A DNA stretch of 64,000 bases from Lantana camara (GCA_037501455.1 CM074858.1:80636501-80700500), one strand, 5' to 3'; counted from the stretch's first letter, positions 1-11,966 are shown. Program-made: numbers and translations. Notes: generated from the sequence alone by a model not told the origin.

Positions 1-1820
1 GGCCCTAACCATCTCGGGGGCTCCTTACCTATAGCTCTCGGATCCACATACTTACATACACACAGATGCCAATTTTTCATGGCCAACTCGCTACAGAAAC
101 ATAATATATCATAATTTTCCAAAATAGCTTACATATGCCTTCATAATAAATTTCCAAAACTAAGGACGATCCACAAGGTCATAATCATATCATATCCAAC
201 ACATATCCAATCATATATAGTATATAATCATATACAAGAATTGAAATCATCATATTAAGGTCATAGGTTGCTTAACTATACAAAAATCCTAAACCTCACC
301 TTGTGCTTGAAGAAAAGAGAGTGGAAACCGAACAACACTAAGCCTCGGGCTCACCACCATCAATGTCCTCTAAAAAAAACATACAAAAGCCCAAGACTTC
401 GACTCTATATGAACTAATTAAGACGCATGACAACATATAATCATGAATGAAATGCATCATGGTATGGTATGGAACACATAAGTCAAGTAGCATAGCATAA
501 GACAAGTATTCACACGAATTCATTCAATTAAATGAAGTACTATCATCTAAGAATGCAGTTGAAGTTACATCATAACATATAATTCATATAAGGATTTAAA
601 AGGATCAAGTAAACACGAAAAGCCATGCATAAAAGTGTCACCGTGGCCTGGGAACGGTCATTCCCATGCACAAGATAGCATGGGAACGGTCATTCCCAAA
701 ACCACCCTAGTGAAGCTGGGAACGGCCGTTCCCAGCATAAGGCATAAATTGGAACGATCCTTCCCATTTTCGGTGATGACATCAGCCCTTAACGGGAAGG
801 CCCGTTCTGGCCTCAAGGCTAAAGTAGGAACGGCCGTTCCGGCCAGATCTGGGTAACTGTCTTGTGTAGAAACGAGCAAGCTATGGGAAGAACACCTCAA
901 AGGCCAAAAATAGCGGATTTCACCCAAAATCAAACACGAAATTCATACATATCTTCACATAAATCATTCGTATCGTATATTCTAGCTCAAGATCTCATGG
1001 AATCATCAAACAAGGCATAATTATCAAGTTGGGTCAAGAGTTCATATTTCACAATTTCTCATCAAATCATTTCATTTAATCAGTTTCATACCAAGATTCA
1101 AAGATAGAAATGAAATTCACATCAAGAGAAATTCGTTGTTTACCTTAGCTCTTGAAATGATGAAGAAACAAGGGAGATATGAGCTCTTAAAAGTGTCTGA
1201 AAAGCCTTAGATCTTCATCCTTCTTTGAAGCTCTCCATGGATGATATATCTTGGGTGAAATAAAGTTTGAAATGAAGCTAGGTTAGGGTTTCCAAGATAT
1301 AATATGAGGGTTAAAGGGTTTATTAGGATTTGGGCTCAAATAAATGACTTCCGGCCCAATAGGTCAAAATTAAAAGGTTTAAGGTCCAAACAGCTTCCGA
1401 AAAATTTGAAATTAATTCCATTGGATCTGAGTCACCGAATCGAGTCCAATGGTGGTGTCGGAATTCGAATTCAAATTCCTGAGCTCATATCGGTTCCAAA
1501 TGCACCCAAAGTTACCTAATTTAAATTAGGCTAAAAAATTCCAAAATTGTAAATAGGCCCAAGTCCTATTTAAATTTCAACTCCAACATTTAAATTAAAT
1601 TCATGCAAGTTATAATCATGTCAATTCATAAAATTCCAAGTAAGCACGTTAATCAATTTAAATCACATAAATCAATCATAATTGGAATCAAGACACATAA
1701 TAAAGATGTAAATCACGTAAATGCATAAATAAACACTCTCGTGATGTCATACTTGTACAGATGATCGGACGGGGCATGACATACATCATACCTGTACGGC
1801 CAAAAAGTCGAGGCATTACA
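1..1820 (-). mobile_element. Ty3/gypsy LTR, right part (start of LTR on minus strand)
   Basis: On the minus strand the LTR starts at 1820 with TGTAATGCCTCGAC, the same kind of terminus as the other gypsy LTRs here (TGTAACGCCCCG). Its other end lies left of the window. The first 120 bases are the reverse complement of a segment of the LARD LTRs near 26200-26290, which shows LTR kinship. Copia RT coding sequence resumes directly at 1821, so 1820 is an outer element boundary: this is either a solo LTR or the 5' LTR of a minus-strand element running off the left edge. ACATC (1821-1825) would be the TSD if the partner outside the window matches. No coding region is visible; short ORFs inside are noise. 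Confidence 0.75.
650..840. repeat. Cluster of six imperfect palindromes (GGGAACGGCCGTTCCC type)
   Basis: Six palindromes lie at 650-665, 682-697, 718-733, 751-765, 791-806 and 827-840. The copy at 718-733 is a perfect 16-bp palindrome GGGAACGGCCGTTCCC and 827-840 is its perfect 14-bp core. The 791-806 copy, AACGGGAAGGCCCGTT, keeps six-base arms with a different order. Spacing is 20-40 bp. The cluster lies about 1.0-1.2 kb from the LTR start, in presumed U3. The same sequence family recurs in the solo LTR at 16021-16245 at nearly the same distance from its start. Confidence 0.85.
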
Positions 1821-2758
1821 ACATCCTTCCCATTAGGAATGCGAGGGATGATATGAAAGTTACCAAAATTTTGTTTAGGAAACAGTTTGACATGAAAGAT
1901 CTTAGTGACAATCATTAATTCTCGACATTGAGATCTGTAGAGATAGATCTAAGAGAATAAATGGATTATCACAATTGGGTGCATAACCAAGGTTCTAAAA
2001 GAGTTTAGTATAGACAATGGAACATCTCTTTTGAAGAGAATTCGTCGTAAGTTATCTTTTAAGAAAGTTGGAATGTGCAAAACCCCTTAAATAAAAGGGA
2101 GCATAATGTATGCAAAATTCATGTACTCGATCAGATATGGAACAACACTTAGTGTGGTGAGTCAAATCTAATTTTACCTTCAAGAAGGTCACTGGATTGC
2201 AGTAAAGAATACCCTCAAAGTACTTCAGAAGAAATGAGGATATATTTTAGTTTACAGAACCCAAAAAGATCTTATTATTAAAGAATATTTTGATGTAATC
2301 GTTGCATAAAATATGGATGATGATAAATTCATGAAAGTATACGTATTCTACCTAAATGGTAGAACAGCGTGTTGGAATGAAGTTCCAAGGAAAAATGCTG
2401 AAAATTCAACCGTTATGGTTGAACACTTAGTTGTATTAAATACCCCTAAGTTAAGTGTTTGGCTAAGAAACTCCATCTAACTAGTTAGATGAAATTCCTA
2501 GAATGAAACAACTCCATTATCATATTGTATAATTAAATGGGAGGTTACTCAAGTAAGAGAACCAAGACCTCACCAAGAGACTGAACACGTGATTATGAAT
2601 CACTTGACAAGAAAAACGCGCTTTCGTCAAAGATGTATAAATGAAAGGATCGCATCAGTAGAGAACATAAAAGATACACTTTGGAAATGCCCAAAGTCAA
2701 TAGGCTCTCAAAGTACATCTTGAGAAGATGGGACTTAGAGTATACCTAAATGGCTTTT
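1821..2758 (+). pseudogene. Ty1/copia RT-RNase H remnant (oldest layer)
   Basis: Translated with several frame changes, this reads as the back half of a copia RT followed by RNase H. From 1823 it gives an I-L-P-I-R-N-A-R-D-D-M-K stretch, which sits just after the YVDD box in copia RTs, then a KQFDMKDL-like motif. Near 2105 there is MYAKFMYSIR, near 2190 HWIAVKN, and around 2265-2420 DLIIKEY, FYLNG and ENSTVM, matching the family order. Many stops and indels make it long dead. It is cut on the left by the gypsy LTR and on the right by the Athila LTR at 2759. Its 3' end resumes after 40838. Confidence 0.7.
2754..2758. repeat. Target-site duplication CTTTT (left) of the outer Athila
   Basis: CTTTT directly precedes TGTTGAG at 2759. 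The matching CTTTT is at 40987-40991, after the second, duplicated copy of the LTR end. Directly after the real LTR end (40839-40843) the sequence is GTTTT, one base different. Confidence 0.6.
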
Positions 2759-2924
2759 TGTTGAGTGTGAATTTCGCATGGATTTAAGCGTGAAGTGGAG
2801 TATATTTTTATTTTTGTGTCGTTTGATGAGTTTATATGTTTATTTTGCTCCATTTAGGTGTCTTAGGAGTTGGAGTTAAGAAACGGTGGAAGGAGGTGAA
2901 TTCACACATTTTTAGCGGAAAAAG

Positions 2925-3140
2925 GAGTAACTCTCGTTACCCCTTGGAAGTACAAAGTGGTTAACCCCCGTTAACGGACACAGCAGCAGCACTTTTGGCG
3001 TATTAGAGTGGTAACGACTGTTACCCCTAGGTAGAGGAAAAGTGGTAACGCCCGTTAGCACTTATAAAAACGCAAACACGATTTCATGCATGTAACAGGC
3101 ATTAACGCAAATTGTGCATGGAATGGTAACGCCCGTTATC
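2925..3140. repeat. Cluster of palindromes (GGTAACGCCCGTTACC type) in Athila LTR
   Basis: Imperfect palindromes near 2925-2941, 2959-2977, 3010-3025, 3044-3058, 3091-3106 and 3125-3140 share arms like GGTAACG and CGTTACC. They surround the only good TATA candidate of this LTR (3063-3070). The cluster is repeated in the 3' LTR (22306-22506), where some palindromes are damaged or lost. Confidence 0.8.
3063..3070 (+). promoter_or_regulatory. Candidate TATA box of Athila 5' LTR
   Basis: TATAAAAA lies about 305 bp into the LTR, directly after the fourth palindrome. The same octamer is present in the 3' LTR at 22429-22436. Its role as promoter is inferred from position and sequence only. Confidence 0.5.
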
Positions 3141-4228
3141 TTGGGCGACGAGGTTCAATTTTGGGCAGTAATTTAAGTGCATTTTGGAGTCTTTTTGTGG
3201 GGATCTCTCTTCTGTTCGTGACTTAGCTTGGGGAGGAGATACAGAGCTTTTAACAGAGTTGTTCAGAGAATTTTGAGAAGATGAAAGGATCGAGTTCTTA
3301 AATAATTTCAATTTACAGTTTTAATTATTGTTTTAATCATCAAACTAATTCTTTTGAGTTTGGTTTTCATTAGTCTTTATGTTAGATTCATTTTTCCATA
3401 ATTCTTGAATGTTTAGAGTTTAGTTCTTGAGATTTTGTTACCATCTGATAACCATGCATTTCTTTAATGCAATTTATTTTAGTTTTATGAGTTTTGCTTT
3501 AGTTATGAGTAGCCAAACCCCTAGGGCTAGGGGGGTGATGATAATTGCATGATAAGTGTTTGATACGATGCTTGAATGACTTGTGTTAATTCTTAGTGTG
3601 AAAACTGATTCGAATTGAATTGCGAAAGCTTGATCACCATTAGCAACATCTAGGACTACCGGAGAATCGAAAGGTTAATGGTAATTGAGATGGTTTTCAT
3701 AACTAGTAGGTTGTAGGAATGCAAAGAGATTTGGTTCTGATCTATACAACAGTAAATCTTATTCCATGCCAAGCCGCTAGAATAGGAATTACACTAGTCT
3801 TGGTCTGATTGGTTTAATTAATACATTGATGATTGCGAGAGCAAACATTGAGCTTAATTGAATAAGCGGTTATACCTTGATAGAAAATGATTCATATATA
3901 AGTGACTAGGTTGTAGAATTGCGCTTGTCAAACAAGTATTGTATTGAATCATGAATGCATGAGTCATTGCTCCCCAGCCTATTTAGTTTACTGAGTTTAA
4001 TCCATGTTTAAGTTTGTTATTCGTGTTTTCTTAGAGTTAATTATTTCAGTTTCGTTCTAGTAGATAGATAAATAACAACTTGAACTTGTTCGGTCTTTAG
4101 ATTTGAAAGAAGTGTTGAGTAGTGATTGATTTCCCTTCCCTGTGGGTACGATCCTGTTGTGCTACGTATATATTAAGTGTACACTTGCACGATTAGTTTT
4201 AACTTATAAAATCACAACAACAAGTTTT

Positions 4229-4241
4229 TGGCGCTTTTGGC
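4229..4241 (+). promoter_or_regulatory. Decayed primer-binding site
   Basis: TGGCGCTTTTGGC lies 6 nt after the LTR end. The intact Athila in this window has TGGCGCCGTTGCC at the equivalent place, so this looks like the same primer site with mutations after the first six bases. Confidence 0.55.
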
Positions 4242-4379
4242 TGAGAAGGCGTTTTAAATCAATATTACTTAAGTATTTTGATTTTGTGCTTTAGGCCATT
4301 ACCTTACTTTGTGTTTTGATCTTGGTCATTGTGGAATTGAGCTAAGGATTTTCTTCGCTTTTGTGTAGGTTCACAGTGC

Positions 4380-4840
4380 ATGCGAAGATCTCAAGAGCCG
4401 GAATTATTTCCGTACGATCCGAAAATTGAGAGAACACTCAGTACTGTTAGGAAGAAGAAAAAGAAAGGCAAGAAATCCTCAACTGAACCAATGGTTGTAG
4501 ACCCGAACAATGCGAGAGGCGGAGGGGTTGTAGAATCTTCACAACCACCTCCTCCTGCGGTCAGAGATTACAACTTACCAAATGCTAGAGCAATCCAGAC
4601 TGCAACACATCCACCGATTGGAGCAAATAACTTTAGATCCAACCAGCTATAATCAACTTGCTGTAGAACAATCCATTTTCAGGATTATCAATAGAGGATC
4701 CGACATCACACCTTGAGTACTTTCTTGAGGTGTGCGATACCTTCAAGATCCATAATGTCACAACTGATGCTATCCGAGTTAGGCTTTTCCCATTTTCCCT
4801 AAGGGAAAGAGCCAAGGCATGGTTAAGTACTATACCTAAT
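4380..4840 (+). pseudogene. Athila gag, N-terminal fragment
   Basis: The ATG at 4380 opens a 90-codon frame whose start (MRRSQEPELFPYDPKIERTL) parallels the N-terminus of the minus-strand Athila gag, including the PYDPxIERTL motif. That frame stops near 4650. From about 4694 a different frame continues with gag sequence (ending in SLRERAKAWLSTIPN), so an indel lies between. The fragment ends exactly at the TSD of the inserted element (4836-4840) and resumes at 14797. Gag would form the nucleocapsid-like particle; this copy is broken. Confidence 0.75.
4836..4840. repeat. Target-site duplication CTAAT (partner at 14792-14796)
   Basis: CTAAT flanks the minus-strand Athila on both sides (4836-4840 and 14792-14796). 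The gag frame is continuous when one copy and the element are removed. Confidence 0.95.
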
Positions 4841-6328
4841 TGATGGTTGCCGAATCCACCAAATAAAACCTTCACTTTCCAACACGCAATAAATTGAGTA
4901 TAGCAGCAAAGGGTCGAACCCAAAGGACTAGCAATTCTTATATATTCCAAAATGACCAAGGGAACAAACCATGAAAGAGTTCACAACAGGGGGGGGGTTT
5001 GTGTAATTAATCAAACTACAAACTAAACACTAAAACAAGGATAACAAGCAAGTGGAAGCTGATGCAAAGTGACTGAAATTAATTGATTTAAAGTGGGATT
5101 ATCCTAGCCAAGTTGTTCTTAAAATTCATGCCATTGGTTCGATCATAGATTCAATATTCAACTCTAATTCATTGATAGACCGGCTATAGTGGTAACAAGC
5201 TGTACACACCTCATCCTTTCTTAAGTTTATAATGATCATGAGAAGCTCACTAACCATTCTCTTATCACAAAAGCAGTCTTATAGAAACGCTCTTAAGATT
5301 TAACCTTGTGATAGCATTGACCATGAAAAGGATACCGATCCTAACCAACAAACTCAAAGAAGCTTGGAATGTTTAAGTTATTACGCATGCATCTCATCAT
5401 TCTCAAGTAAACATGGTGATAAACTATCAATGATGTGTGACTCTTCAAGCACATTTACAAGACAATTACGGATCAAGTATTTGTGCAGTCAATAAGAACA
5501 AGTTTCAAGATAACAATTGATCAGAAAATCATCCAAAAACGAGTTCAAACAATACACACAAGATACATGCATATACCAAGAATTTAGAGCTGCATAAACA
5601 CAATTAGATCTCACAAAACCAAAGCATGAAACAAAGAAACAACTTTACTAGGATAAAAGAGAGATTAGCTGTTATACATGCTTGCAAAATAACCAAGTAA
5701 CAACTGTTTCAGATCTGAAAATAACCTAGCACAGCTGATCTAAACAAGAGAGTTCAACTAGCTATGCAAATCTAAGCATTAACATAAGTGAAAAAGAGAA
5801 TAAAGGGAAGAAATTGCTTGCTGATCATAACAGGGGAGAAGTCCCCTGTTTTGCTTCTGTTCTTCAGCTGCTACTGCTGCTACGTTCTTCCTTCTTCAAG
5901 AGAAAAGCTGACTTTTTCTTCCTTAACCAAAAGCCTTGGTTATATGCTTGGAAATCCAATCTTTGGCACACAAATCAAGGCTAAATACTCTTGGTATCCC
6001 AAGACCTGCTAATATTCTTATTGAGACGCCAAATACTGATAAAGCAGCTGCAAGTAGCTGAAGTTCGCCAAAAATAGAAAATCAGTCGCAACTTTTGACT
6101 TTGATGATGTGTCTGCTATGTCACCACTTAGTTCAAGGGATGATCATGGCTTCAGATCATGGCTCAGTTCATTTTCTGCACTTGGCGATTCTTTTAGTCC
6201 AGATTTGTATTGATGATCCATTTTAGCTCCAATAAACCTACAAAGCCATAATTAGGTTTAATTAAGCACATATCCAGTCAAATGTAGGGGAAAATTAAGA
6301 CAAATTAAGCACTAATTACATACTAACA
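4841..6328 (-). repeat. 3' LTR of the young Athila
   Basis: On the minus strand it starts TGTTAGTATGTAATTAG and ends GCAACCATCA. Its twin is 13305-14791. A perfect 8-bp stem with a 4-base loop (ACAGGGGA, GAAG, TCCCCTGT on plus) sits at 5830-5849 and again at 14293-14312. The 74-codon ORF seen in both LTRs is on the antisense strand of the element and is not supported as a gene. Confidence 0.95.
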
Positions 6329-6364
6329 AATCCCCCCACACTGGAACTATGCTTGCCCTCAAGC
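6329..6364 (-). promoter_or_regulatory. Polypurine tract with preceding hairpin
   Basis: On the minus strand, AGTGTGGGGGGATT abuts the 3' LTR start, as expected for the plus-strand primer. Eight bases upstream is a perfect 5-bp hairpin, GCTTG-AGGG-CAAGC (plus coordinates 6351-6364). The same arrangement recurs at 7403-7438 and in the outer Athila at 22111-22145. Confidence 0.85.
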
Positions 6365-7402
6365 AGTTGCAACTAGACTTCAAAAAGAGAGAGATATCAT
6401 CCTCTAACCATTACAGCCCCACAATTTATCATTGAGAAAAGGTGAACACTAAAATGAGTTTGATAACAAGTCTCCACAGCCTTTCAAAATGGAAAAGGGC
6501 AAATTCTAAGTACCTTAACTTGCTAGAGTATGTTGAGGAATTTAGAGTTCATTTCATCATGCAGATTTTACCAAGTAGCAGTTACAATCATGTGATCAAA
6601 GTGTGTTCGATTCGGACTGTCTAAATTCAAAAGATTCATGAACTTAAAGTGAGGGTTTCACTTAACACCAAATTTCAAAGTGTTGTCTATTTCGGGTGTC
6701 ATAATACCGCTTTGGTAATATATGACTATCCCTAGACTGCATAAAAATGCATCACTCATAGTCACCCGTTTTTCAGTTTATGATTTGTATTTAGCCTTAC
6801 AGGTGACCAGCGGAGTGAAACGAGCAAAAATGCATCAAGCGAATGGCTGAGACAGCCTTATTCAGAGATAAATGGCTTTAAAAGCCTTATTCAGGAGCAA
6901 ATGGCATTGCAGCCTTATTCAGAACCCTCAATAACATTCTTGACATTAATCATTCAGCCTCATTACTTTATTTTAGACAGCCCAAAAATTCCACAAATTT
7001 TCACACATGAAGTTTCAATTTAATGCATGCAAATTTTTGAAATTTTCATCCTTTAATCCAAATTCAAAAACATTCTCTAGCAAAGCCAAAATACTTTTAA
7101 GTTTGTTCAATTCCAAAAATCAAACATGGAAATTCATGCTACTTCAACCAATTTTTGATGTTCACAGGCTCTCAAATCCAAATATGTTGCATATGATCAG
7201 ATTTTAACCTCTCAGAGACTGCACAAAATGCACAAAAAGACCTAAGGACCTGAGCAAAAAGAGCTAAAACTAACTAACAACTAACAAACTTGGCAGAAAT
7301 AAAATGAGATCAACTAACACACAAATTCACTAAAAAAAAAACAGTCATTCAAACACAAATTCCAAATTCATAAACCAGCAAAACAACATGCACAAATTCT
7401 TA

Positions 7403-7438
7403 CTCCCCCCCACACTTATCTCACATTGTCCTCAATGT
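7403..7438 (-). promoter_or_regulatory. Second, internal hairpin-PPT module
   Basis: On the minus strand a 6-bp hairpin (ACATTG-AGGA-CAATGT, plus 7423-7438) is followed by AAGTGTGGGGGGGAG (plus 7403-7417). It resembles the true PPT module but lies about 1.07 kb upstream of it, like a central PPT. Function is inferred. Confidence 0.6.
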
Positions 7439-7654
7439 TAAATTAAAGAAAAGTTAAGAGTATGAGGACTCCCCTGAATGTATTTATTGAAACTGTGAGG
7501 CTAAGGGATGATCATCCTTTGCGGTCTGGGTCCTGGAGCCCTGTTTCTGCCAAAATCTGCAAACAAAACAAAAAGAGGTCCTTAGTCAAAAATCACAGTA
7601 TTCTCTTGACAAAAACAAAGAGAAACTGTAACTAAGCAACAATAAATAAAAGGG

Positions 7655-7672
7655 ATTGGGTTGCCTCCCAAT
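7655..7672 (-). other. Hairpin just downstream of pol
   Basis: ATTGGGTTGCCTCCCAAT on the plus strand has 6-bp arms; on the element's sense strand the loop is AGGCAA. It starts 47 bases after the pol stop codon. It could act in RNA processing or 3' control, or be a remnant; the sequence alone does not decide. Confidence 0.6.
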
Positions 7673-7718
7673 AAGCGCCCTTGTTTAATGTCCTAGGCTA
7701 GACGGAGTCTTTGCATTT

Positions 7719-10700
7719 TTAATGCATTAGAGTGGGGTTGTCCAAGCTGACTTCCTCCACTGTATGAGCTTGGAATCCCTCATAAAATGGCTTGAGACGG
7801 TGTCCATTAACTTTAAAAGCTTTTCCAGTCTCTAAGCTTTTGATAGCCACTGCACCATGAGGAAATATATCAGTTACAACAAAAGGTCCTATCCATCTAG
7901 ACCTTAATTTACCAGGAAATAACTTTAAACGTGAATGAAATAATAAAACTTTTTGCCCAATTTGAAAAGTCTTCCTGGAAATCATCTTATCATGAAAGTT
8001 TTTGGTTTTTTCTTTGTAGATTTTTGCACTTTCATATGCTTCATTCCTCAATTCATCCAACTCTTGAAGTTGTAACTTCCTATGTATTCCAGCATCATCC
8101 ATCTTCATGTTGCATTGCTTAATGGCCCATAATGCTTTGTTCTCCAATTCTACAGGTAAGTGACAAGGCTTTCCAAAGACTAGCCTATATGGTGACATGC
8201 CAATGGGAGTCTTATAGGCTGTTCTATAAGCCCATAAAGCATCATCAAGCTTTAAACTCCAGTCCTTCCTATTTGGATTTACAGTTTTCTCCAAGATGGA
8301 CTTCACTTCACGGTTGGAGATTTCAGCTTGTCCACTTGTTTGTGGATGATAGGCAGTCGATGTCCTGTGTGTAACGTTGTATTTCTTAAGCAAAGCTGCA
8401 ACCACTCTATTACAAAAATGGGTGCCACGGTCACTGATGATCGCTTTTGGAGTTCCAAACCTGCTAAAGATGTTAGACTTCATGAACCCTACAACAGTTT
8501 TAGCATCATTAGTCCTTGTGGCTTTTGCCTCAACCCATTTAGATATATAATCAACTGCAAGTAATATATAATTATTGCCAAAAGAACTAGGAAATGGACC
8601 CATAAAATCTATGCCCCAAACATCAAATATTTCACAAATTAAAATGGGGGACAGTGGCATTTGATTTCTAGAACTCAAATTTCCAGTTTTTTGACAATTT
8701 TCACAAGATTTACAGAACATGAATGTATCTCGAAACAATGTAGGCCAATACAATCCGCATTCTAAAACCTTTCTTGCAGTTCTTTTTGGTCCAAAGTGAC
8801 CTCCACATTCATAAGAATGACAGAATTTTAAAACAGAGTGTATTTCCTCTTCGCTTATGCATCTCCTAATCACTTGATCTGCACAAAACTTCCAAAGGTA
8901 AGGATCATCCCATACATAGTATTTAGCATCACTTTTTATCTTATCACGTTCAGACCTAGACAATTTATCAGGAAAAGTTTTAGATACCAGAAAGTTTACC
9001 ATGTCTGCATACCAAGGGGCATGCGTTAGGCATGACCTTAGCTTACCATCAGCTATCGAAAACAGTTGCTCATCTGGAAATTCATCTTTTATGGGATTGG
9101 AGTCTGCATCTGCTAGGATTCGGCTCAGATGGTCGGCAACTAACTTCTCTGATCCTTTCTTGTCTCTGATTTCAATATCAAACTCTTGCATCAATAGGAT
9201 CCAACGTATCAACCTTGGTTTTGCTTCTTTTTTCTTCAAGAGGTACCTAAGTGCTGCATGATCAGAATAAACAAGCACTTTAGTACCTAACAAGTATGCA
9301 CGAAATTTATCTAAAGCAAAAACAATAGCTAAAAGCTCCTTTTCAGTTGTGGTATAATTGATTTGAGCTGTATCCAACATCTTTGAAGCATAATAAATCA
9401 CATGAGGTGATTTATTTATCTTTTGTCCAAGAACAGCTCCAATAGCATAGTCGCTTGCATCACACATCAGTTCAAAGGGATGATTCCAGTCAGGTGCTTG
9501 AATTATTGGGGCAGAAGTTAGCTTCATTTTCAGCAAGTCAAATGCTTCTTTGCAAGCTTCATCAAACTTGAATTCTACATCCTTTTGCAGCAGCTTGCAT
9601 AGAGGTTGTGCAATCTTTGAAAAATCCTTTATGAACCTCCTATAGAATCCTGCATGTCCAAGAAAAGAACGAATCTCCCGCACACTTGTGGGGTAAGGCA
9701 AAGATTCTATAATATCAATTTTAGACTTGTCAACCTCGATACCTCTAATGGAAATAATATGTCCTAAAATCAGCCCTTGATCAACCATAAAATGGCATTT
9801 TTCATAATTCAAAACAAGATTGCTTTCAAGACATTTTTCCAAAACTTTGGCCAAATTATTCAAGCATGCATCAAATGAATTCCCATAAACAGTAAAATCA
9901 TCCATGAAGACTTCAATTATATCCTCAACATAATCTGAAAATATGCTCACCATACACCTCTGAAATGTGGCAGGGGCGTTGCAAAGTCCAAATGGCATAC
10001 GTCGAAATGCAAATGTTCCAAATGGACATGTGAATGTAGTCTTCTCTTGATCTTCCGGAGCAACGGGAATTTGATAAAATCCAGAATATCCATCAAGACA
10101 ACAATAATGTGTCTTTCCTGCAAGCCTTTCAAGCATTTGATCAATGAATGGCAAGGGAAAATGGTCCTTCTTGGTGGCTGCATTTAACCTTCTATAATCC
10201 ATGCACACACGCCAACCATTTTGCACTCTCGTTGGTACCATTTCTCCAGCTGCATTCTCAATCACCGTTATACCTGTTTTCTTAGGAACAACTTGCACTG
10301 GACTCACCCATCGACTGTCCGAAATGGGATATATGATGTCGGCATCCAAGAGCTTGAGAATTTCATTCTTCACAACCTCCATCATTGGTGGATTCAATCT
10401 TCTTTGAGCTTCCCTACTTGGTTTGCAATCCTCTTCCAAGATGATTTTGTGCATGCAAGTAGATGGACTCAAGCCTTTTATGTCTGCGATGGTCCATCCC
10501 AAGGCTGCCTTGAACTCTTTAAGAACTCGTATCAATTTCTCTTCCTCCAAAGTTGAGAGTTTATTTGAAATAATCACTGGAAGAGTTTCTTCATCACCTA
10601 AATATGCATATTTAAGGTGTGATGGCAGCGGTTTAAGTTCCAAATCAGGGGCCTGCACAATAGAGGGAAGTAATTTAGTATGAGAAGTAGTCAATTTATT

Positions 10701-11966
10701 GCAAGAGACATTGTGCTTAACAAGTTTGGGAGCTTCTAATGCATGAACAACATCAATAATATCTTCCTTTATTTCATACTTAGCTTCTAATTCCTTAAGT
10801 TGATCAACATATAGGCTGTCACCTAATGCTAAGTAAAGTTCATCATAATAATCCAATTTCGAGGTGGTTTCTGCCAGATTATCAATAACATCAATGGAAG
10901 AGACATTTGAAACATTTTCAGTAGGATATTTCATAGCTTCATAAACATTGAATTTAATGAGATCCCCATCAAACTCCATTGTTAATGTCCCATCGTGAAC
11001 ATCAATCTTCGCTCTCGCTGTGCTAAAAAATGGTCTCCCAAGCAGCAATTCTGAAGACTTTGAAATCTTATCATCTTCCATGTCAAGCACAAAGAAATCT
11101 GCAGGAAATACTAAGTTATTGACTTGGACAAGTACATCCTCCAACACACCTTCCGGATGCACAATGGACCTATCCGCTAGCTGTATAATAACTCCTGTTC
11201 CCTTCAAAGGACCAATGTTTAGTGAAGAATAGATAGACAAAGGCATAACATTTATGGATGCACCTAAATCACACATAGCATGATTTATACCTAAATTACC
11301 TATCTTGCATGGAATTGCAAACATACCTTGATCCTTACACTTAGGTGGGAGTTTTCTTTGAAGTACAGCTGATACATTTTCTCCTACACTCACTTTTTCA
11401 TTCCCCAATAATTTTCTTTTATTTGTACAAAGATCTTTAAGAAATTTAGCATACCTTGGAATTTGTTTTATGGCATCAAGAAGCGGGATATTCAACTCAA
11501 CCTTTCTGAATGTGTCCAGGATCTCTTTCTCTTCCTTGGCCTTCTTAGACTGTGCAAACCTTTGAGGAAAAGGTGGTGGAATCATCAGAGGTTTGGGCTG
11601 CACAGTAGGTTCTGCCTCCTGCTCTGTTTCTAAGCCATGATCATGGCTTACGCCCTTACCTCCTAACTCTGTTTCTGCATTAAAATTTGCTCTGTTTTGC
11701 TCTGTTATTCCACTGCCTTGCCCTGCTTTTTGCCTCCTCACAGGTAGTTCCAGCTCCTTTCCACTCCTTAGGGTAATAGCACTAGCATTTTGTCTGGAAT
11801 CAATTGTTTGGGATGGCAACTTTCCCTTGTTTTCTAGCTTGCTAACTGAAGTTGCTAGCTGTCCCAACTGATTTTCCAAGTTTTGAACAGTGGACTGGAA
11901 CTGCTGCATATTTGCCCTCGTTTCCTGCTGAAATTGTTGGTTGTTAGTCATAAAAGCCTTGAACAT
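7719..11966 (-). CDS. Athila Pol: protease, RT, RNase H, integrase
   Basis: The open frame from the ATG at 11966 gives 1415 residues. The retropepsin active site DLGAS is at 233-237. RT follows, with [11 protein letters not shown] at 585-595 and catalytic FMDD at 687-690. RNase H has D836 (CDAS), E877 (TEKE), D902 (SDHA) and D945 (VADHLSR). The integrase zinc motif is H1050, H1057, C1088, C1091, and the catalytic triad D1120, D1179, E1215 has 35 residues between the last two. All catalytic residues I can check are present. FMDDF and [18 protein letters not shown] are Athila-like. The frame is the same as gag and open upstream to the TAG at 12045, so the product is probably part of a Gag-Pol polyprotein and the ATG at 11966 need not be used. 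Proteins act in cytoplasmic particles; integrase acts in the nucleus. Confidence 0.95.
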   Translation of the reverse strand: MFKAFMTNNQQFQQETRANMQQFQSTVQNLENQLGQLATSVSKLENKGKLPSQTIDSRQNASAITLRSGKELELPVRRQKAGQGSGITEQNRANFNAETELGGKGVSHDHGLETEQEAEPTVQPKPLMIPPPFPQRFAQSKKAKEEKEILDTFRKVELNIPLLDAIKQIPRYAKFLKDLCTNKRKLLGNEKVSVGENVSAVLQRKLPPKCKDQGMFAIPCKIGNLGINHAMCDLGASINVMPLSIYSSLNIGPLKGTGVIIQLADRSIVHPEGVLEDVLVQVNNLVFPADFFVLDMEDDKISKSSELLLGRPFFSTARAKIDVHDGTLTMEFDGDLIKFNVYEAMKYPTENVSNVSSIDVIDNLAETTSKLDYYDELYLALGDSLYVDQLKELEAKYEIKEDIIDVVHALEAPKLVKHNVSCNKLTTSHTKLLPSIVQAPDLELKPLPSHLKYAYLGDEETLPVIISNKLSTLEEEKLIRVLKEFKAALGWTIADIKGLSPSTCMHKIILEEDCKPSREAQRRLNPPMMEVVKNEILKLLDADIIYPISDSRWVSPVQVVPKKTGITVIENAAGEMVPTRVQNGWRVCMDYRRLNAATKKDHFPLPFIDQMLERLAGKTHYCCLDGYSGFYQIPVAPEDQEKTTFTCPFGTFAFRRMPFGLCNAPATFQRCMVSIFSDYVEDIIEVFMDDFTVYGNSFDACLNNLAKVLEKCLESNLVLNYEKCHFMVDQGLILGHIISIRGIEVDKSKIDIIESLPYPTSVREIRSFLGHAGFYRRFIKDFSKIAQPLCKLLQKDVEFKFDEACKEAFDLLKMKLTSAPIIQAPDWNHPFELMCDASDYAIGAVLGQKINKSPHVIYYASKMLDTAQINYTTTEKELLAIVFALDKFRAYLLGTKVLVYSDHAALRYLLKKKEAKPRLIRWILLMQEFDIEIRDKKGSEKLVADHLSRILADADSNPIKDEFPDEQLFSIADGKLRSCLTHAPWYADMVNFLVSKTFPDKLSRSERDKIKSDAKYYVWDDPYLWKFCADQVIRRCISEEEIHSVLKFCHSYECGGHFGPKRTARKVLECGLYWPTLFRDTFMFCKSCENCQKTGNLSSRNQMPLSPILICEIFDVWGIDFMGPFPSSFGNNYILLAVDYISKWVEAKATRTNDAKTVVGFMKSNIFSRFGTPKAIISDRGTHFCNRVVAALLKKYNVTHRTSTAYHPQTSGQAEISNREVKSILEKTVNPNRKDWSLKLDDALWAYRTAYKTPIGMSPYRLVFGKPCHLPVELENKALWAIKQCNMKMDDAGIHRKLQLQELDELRNEAYESAKIYKEKTKNFHDKMISRKTFQIGQKVLLFHSRLKLFPGKLRSRWIGPFVVTDIFPHGAVAIKSLETGKAFKVNGHRLKPFYEGFQAHTVEEVSLDNPTLMH

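Larger units (their letters stand above)
2759..4222 (+). repeat. 5' LTR of outer Athila
   Basis: Starts TGTTGAGTGTGAATTT and ends AATCACAACAACA, 1464 bp. The other copy is 22146-23192 plus 40448-40838. Differences from that copy are spread throughout and include small indels near 3000-3020 (about 20 bp absent near 22385), so the element is older than the minus-strand Athila inside it. The stretch 3300-4222 holds nothing I can name beyond LTR sequence. Confidence 0.85.
6365..7718 (-). other. Noncoding region between pol and PPT of the young Athila
   Basis: About 1.35 kb without a credible gene; Athila relatives often carry an env-like ORF here, and none is visible. It contains a second hairpin-PPT module (7403-7438) and, near pol, the hairpin at 7655-7672. 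Three imperfect repeats of a CAGCCTTATTCAG-like unit lie near 6850-6920. Confidence 0.7.

Noticed and set aside
5788..6012. 74-residue ORF present identically at 5788-6012 and 14251-14475, suggesting a conserved small gene
   Set aside because: Both copies lie in the two LTRs of one young element, on its antisense strand. Identity is explained by the recent common origin of the LTRs.
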